Positions 16,643 through 17,748 of a stretch of 17,748 nucleotides of DNA are shown here, in pieces. The position numbers were made by a program, and so were the translations under genes. Below the pieces are notes generated by a model. The model did no database searches, had not been told where the DNA came from, and saw only the letters and a list, made by a program, of their open reading frames with translations. How positions within the stretch are numbered: the first letter of the stretch is position 1; each line of letters opens with the position of its first letter. Location: assembly GCA_036939755.1 (NCBI GenBank), contig JALLAZ010000361.1:1-17748 (forward strand), written 5' to 3'. Origin of the DNA: Stephanodiscus triporus (Eukaryota > Bacillariophyta > Thalassiosirophyceae > Thalassiosirales > Thalassiosiraceae).

Positions 16643-17748
16643 TCAGTCCCACTCGGGGTCATCGTCCTTTTCGTCGCTAAAGTCGTCAACATCGTCATCG
16701 TCCGAGGCGGAGGGGTAGGGGTTTTCGTCATCGTCATCAGCGGCGGCGGTGGCAATAGGACGAGAGCAACAACAAGGAGGAAGGTTCTCGTATTCGATGA
16801 GGTCCAAATTGTCTCCGATGAGAACCTCGTCTGCGAGGTTCTTGTTGTCGTCGGCAACGAAGAGGCGGTTCTCTTTGTCGTCATCATCGGCGGAGGCAGA
16901 GGCATCGGTGGCGTGGAGTTTCATGTCATTGTTGGCAGAGGTTAGATTGATGACGTCATCATCAGGCGTTGTCGTTGTGTACAGGACTGCTTCAATTGCC
17001 CCCACCCCCGCATCAGCTCCCCTCAGAATGGCTATGGCCATATGATGGCCAATCATCTGGCCATGATAATCTAGCGTCTCATGCTCCAATGTGGTCATCG
17101 CACGCTTCTGGATGCTGGTGGCCCATTGCTGCGAGAAGCCCTTGAGAATTTCATTTTGGAAAACTACCCCAAAGTCTTCTGGGGGACTCTTAATGTCGTC
17201 CACCTCTGCGTCATCGTCCACCCCCTCTTTGTTGTCTTCTTCTTCAAGGGCTTGCATTTCGAGGGATTTCAGGGAGGGGAGATTCTTGGGGCATTCATCC
17301 CTGCAGATGAGCCCGCAGGGCAGCTCGCCCTCACGATTGATCACAAGGAAGCGCAATCCCACCTGGTATGGTCCGCCCGCACTTAGATAGCCCTGTCCTT
17401 TGGTACGCTGTAATAGCTCAATGTCGGGGTGGGCGTCCACATACTCATGTAGGTATCTTTTGACATGCTCGGCAAGGAAGGGGCTGATTACCCCCCCGCC
17501 AGAGATGAGAACAGCTTCCGGAGCAAAATCATGTTGCTCTGCTGCAGTCGGATTTCTCCAGCAATCCTTTCCGCAATATTTGTCAATGTATACAAGATTG
17601 ACTTTTGCTGAAGATGATCCACTGGCGTGCAATGACACATGCTCTAACTCCCCAACCATGTCATAATTTCTGCCCGTACTCACAGAGCAATGCTTGTCAT
17701 AATTCCACATCCGGGAAGAAAATTGGGATTCATTCTCATGAAGGCAGA
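16643..17748 (-). CDS. Unrecognised protein with acidic C-terminal tail (5' truncated by window)
   Basis: The minus frame is open from the window edge to the TGA at 16643, at least 367 residues. A Met at 17710 exists, but the frame continues before it (NESQFSSR), so the true start may be outside. I do not recognise the family. The first 140 residues look folded and contain several Cys (KYCGKDCW, CGLICRDEC), a glycine motif (VLISGGGVISPFL), and KGQGYLSAGGPYQVGLRFLV. Then come an acidic linker (EEEDNKEGVDDDAEVDD), a second helical part (FQNEILKGFSQQWATSIQKR, HHMAIAILRGADAG), and an Asp-rich C-terminal third ending DDDPEWD. The acidic tail is encoded by GAT/GAC repeats. Such tails occur in nuclear and chaperone-like proteins, but no function is assigned. 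Confidence 0.7.
   Translation of the reverse strand, partial: CLHENESQFSSRMWNYDKHCSVSTGRNYDMVGELEHVSLHASGSSSAKVNLVYIDKYCGKDCWRNPTAAEQHDFAPEAVLISGGGVISPFLAEHVKRYLHEYVDAHPDIELLQRTKGQGYLSAGGPYQVGLRFLVINREGELPCGLICRDECPKNLPSLKSLEMQALEEEDNKEGVDDDAEVDDIKSPPEDFGVVFQNEILKGFSQQWATSIQKRAMTTLEHETLDYHGQMIGHHMAIAILRGADAGVGAIEAVLYTTTTPDDDVINLTSANNDMKLHATDASASADDDDKENRLFVADDNKNLADEVLIGDNLDLIEYENLPPCCCSRPIATAAADDDDENPYPSASDDDDVDDFSDEKDDDPEWD

Noticed and set aside
1..17748. tRNA or rRNA genes
   Set aside because: No cloverleaf with a convincing T-loop or conserved rRNA segment was found by eye on either strand.

Overview
The window is nuclear DNA from a photosynthetic stramenopile, most likely a diatom and possibly a centric one. 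The reasons are intron-bearing genes with GT-AG introns of about 100-310 bp, a signal peptide ending in an Ala-Phe-Ala-Pro plastid-import motif, a selenoprotein, a eukaryote-type isocitrate lyase, MATH/BTB and PIF/Harbinger-like sequences, and abundant Asp/Ala/Arg low complexity in a GC-rich background. The organism is inferred, not proved. Single Ns at 4107, 6035 and 14048 mark assembly joins. The first two are flanked by exact duplications that look like contig ends that were never merged.

Left part (1-2700): a broken PIF/Harbinger-like transposase on the minus strand, then a MATH/BTB gene on the plus strand that is readable only across two frameshifts. Next comes a repeat-containing spacer that ends in the 3' region of the selenoprotein gene.

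Centre (2700-10230): on the minus strand, a three-exon SelU/PRXL2-type (AhpC-TSA_2) protein with an in-frame TGA where the first redox cysteine belongs (U-P-F-C) and a plastid-type leader. It is divergent from an unrecognised poly-Ala protein gene. A minus-strand protein with three WW domains, a coiled coil and a C-terminal J domain follows; its first WW domain is completed across an intron. That gene is head-to-head with a six-exon isocitrate lyase of 575 aa, the glyoxylate-cycle entry enzyme.

Right part (10230-17748): about 1.8 kb without a recognisable gene but with a perfect 24-bp palindrome, then a possible orphan spliced transcript. A minus-strand SET-domain protein of the SETD3/Rubisco-LSMT type (5' end lost at the N) is head-to-head with a plus-strand class 3 (DAG-lipase-like) lipase. 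A 5'-truncated, acidic, unrecognised minus-strand gene runs off the right edge.

Gene organisation: three divergent pairs (SelU/4116, WW-J/ICL, SET/lipase) have short spacers that probably hold shared promoters. No shared pathway is evident. The outstanding observation is the selenocysteine-containing, probably plastid-located peroxiredoxin-like protein, with a candidate SECIS element about 115 nt after its stop codon.
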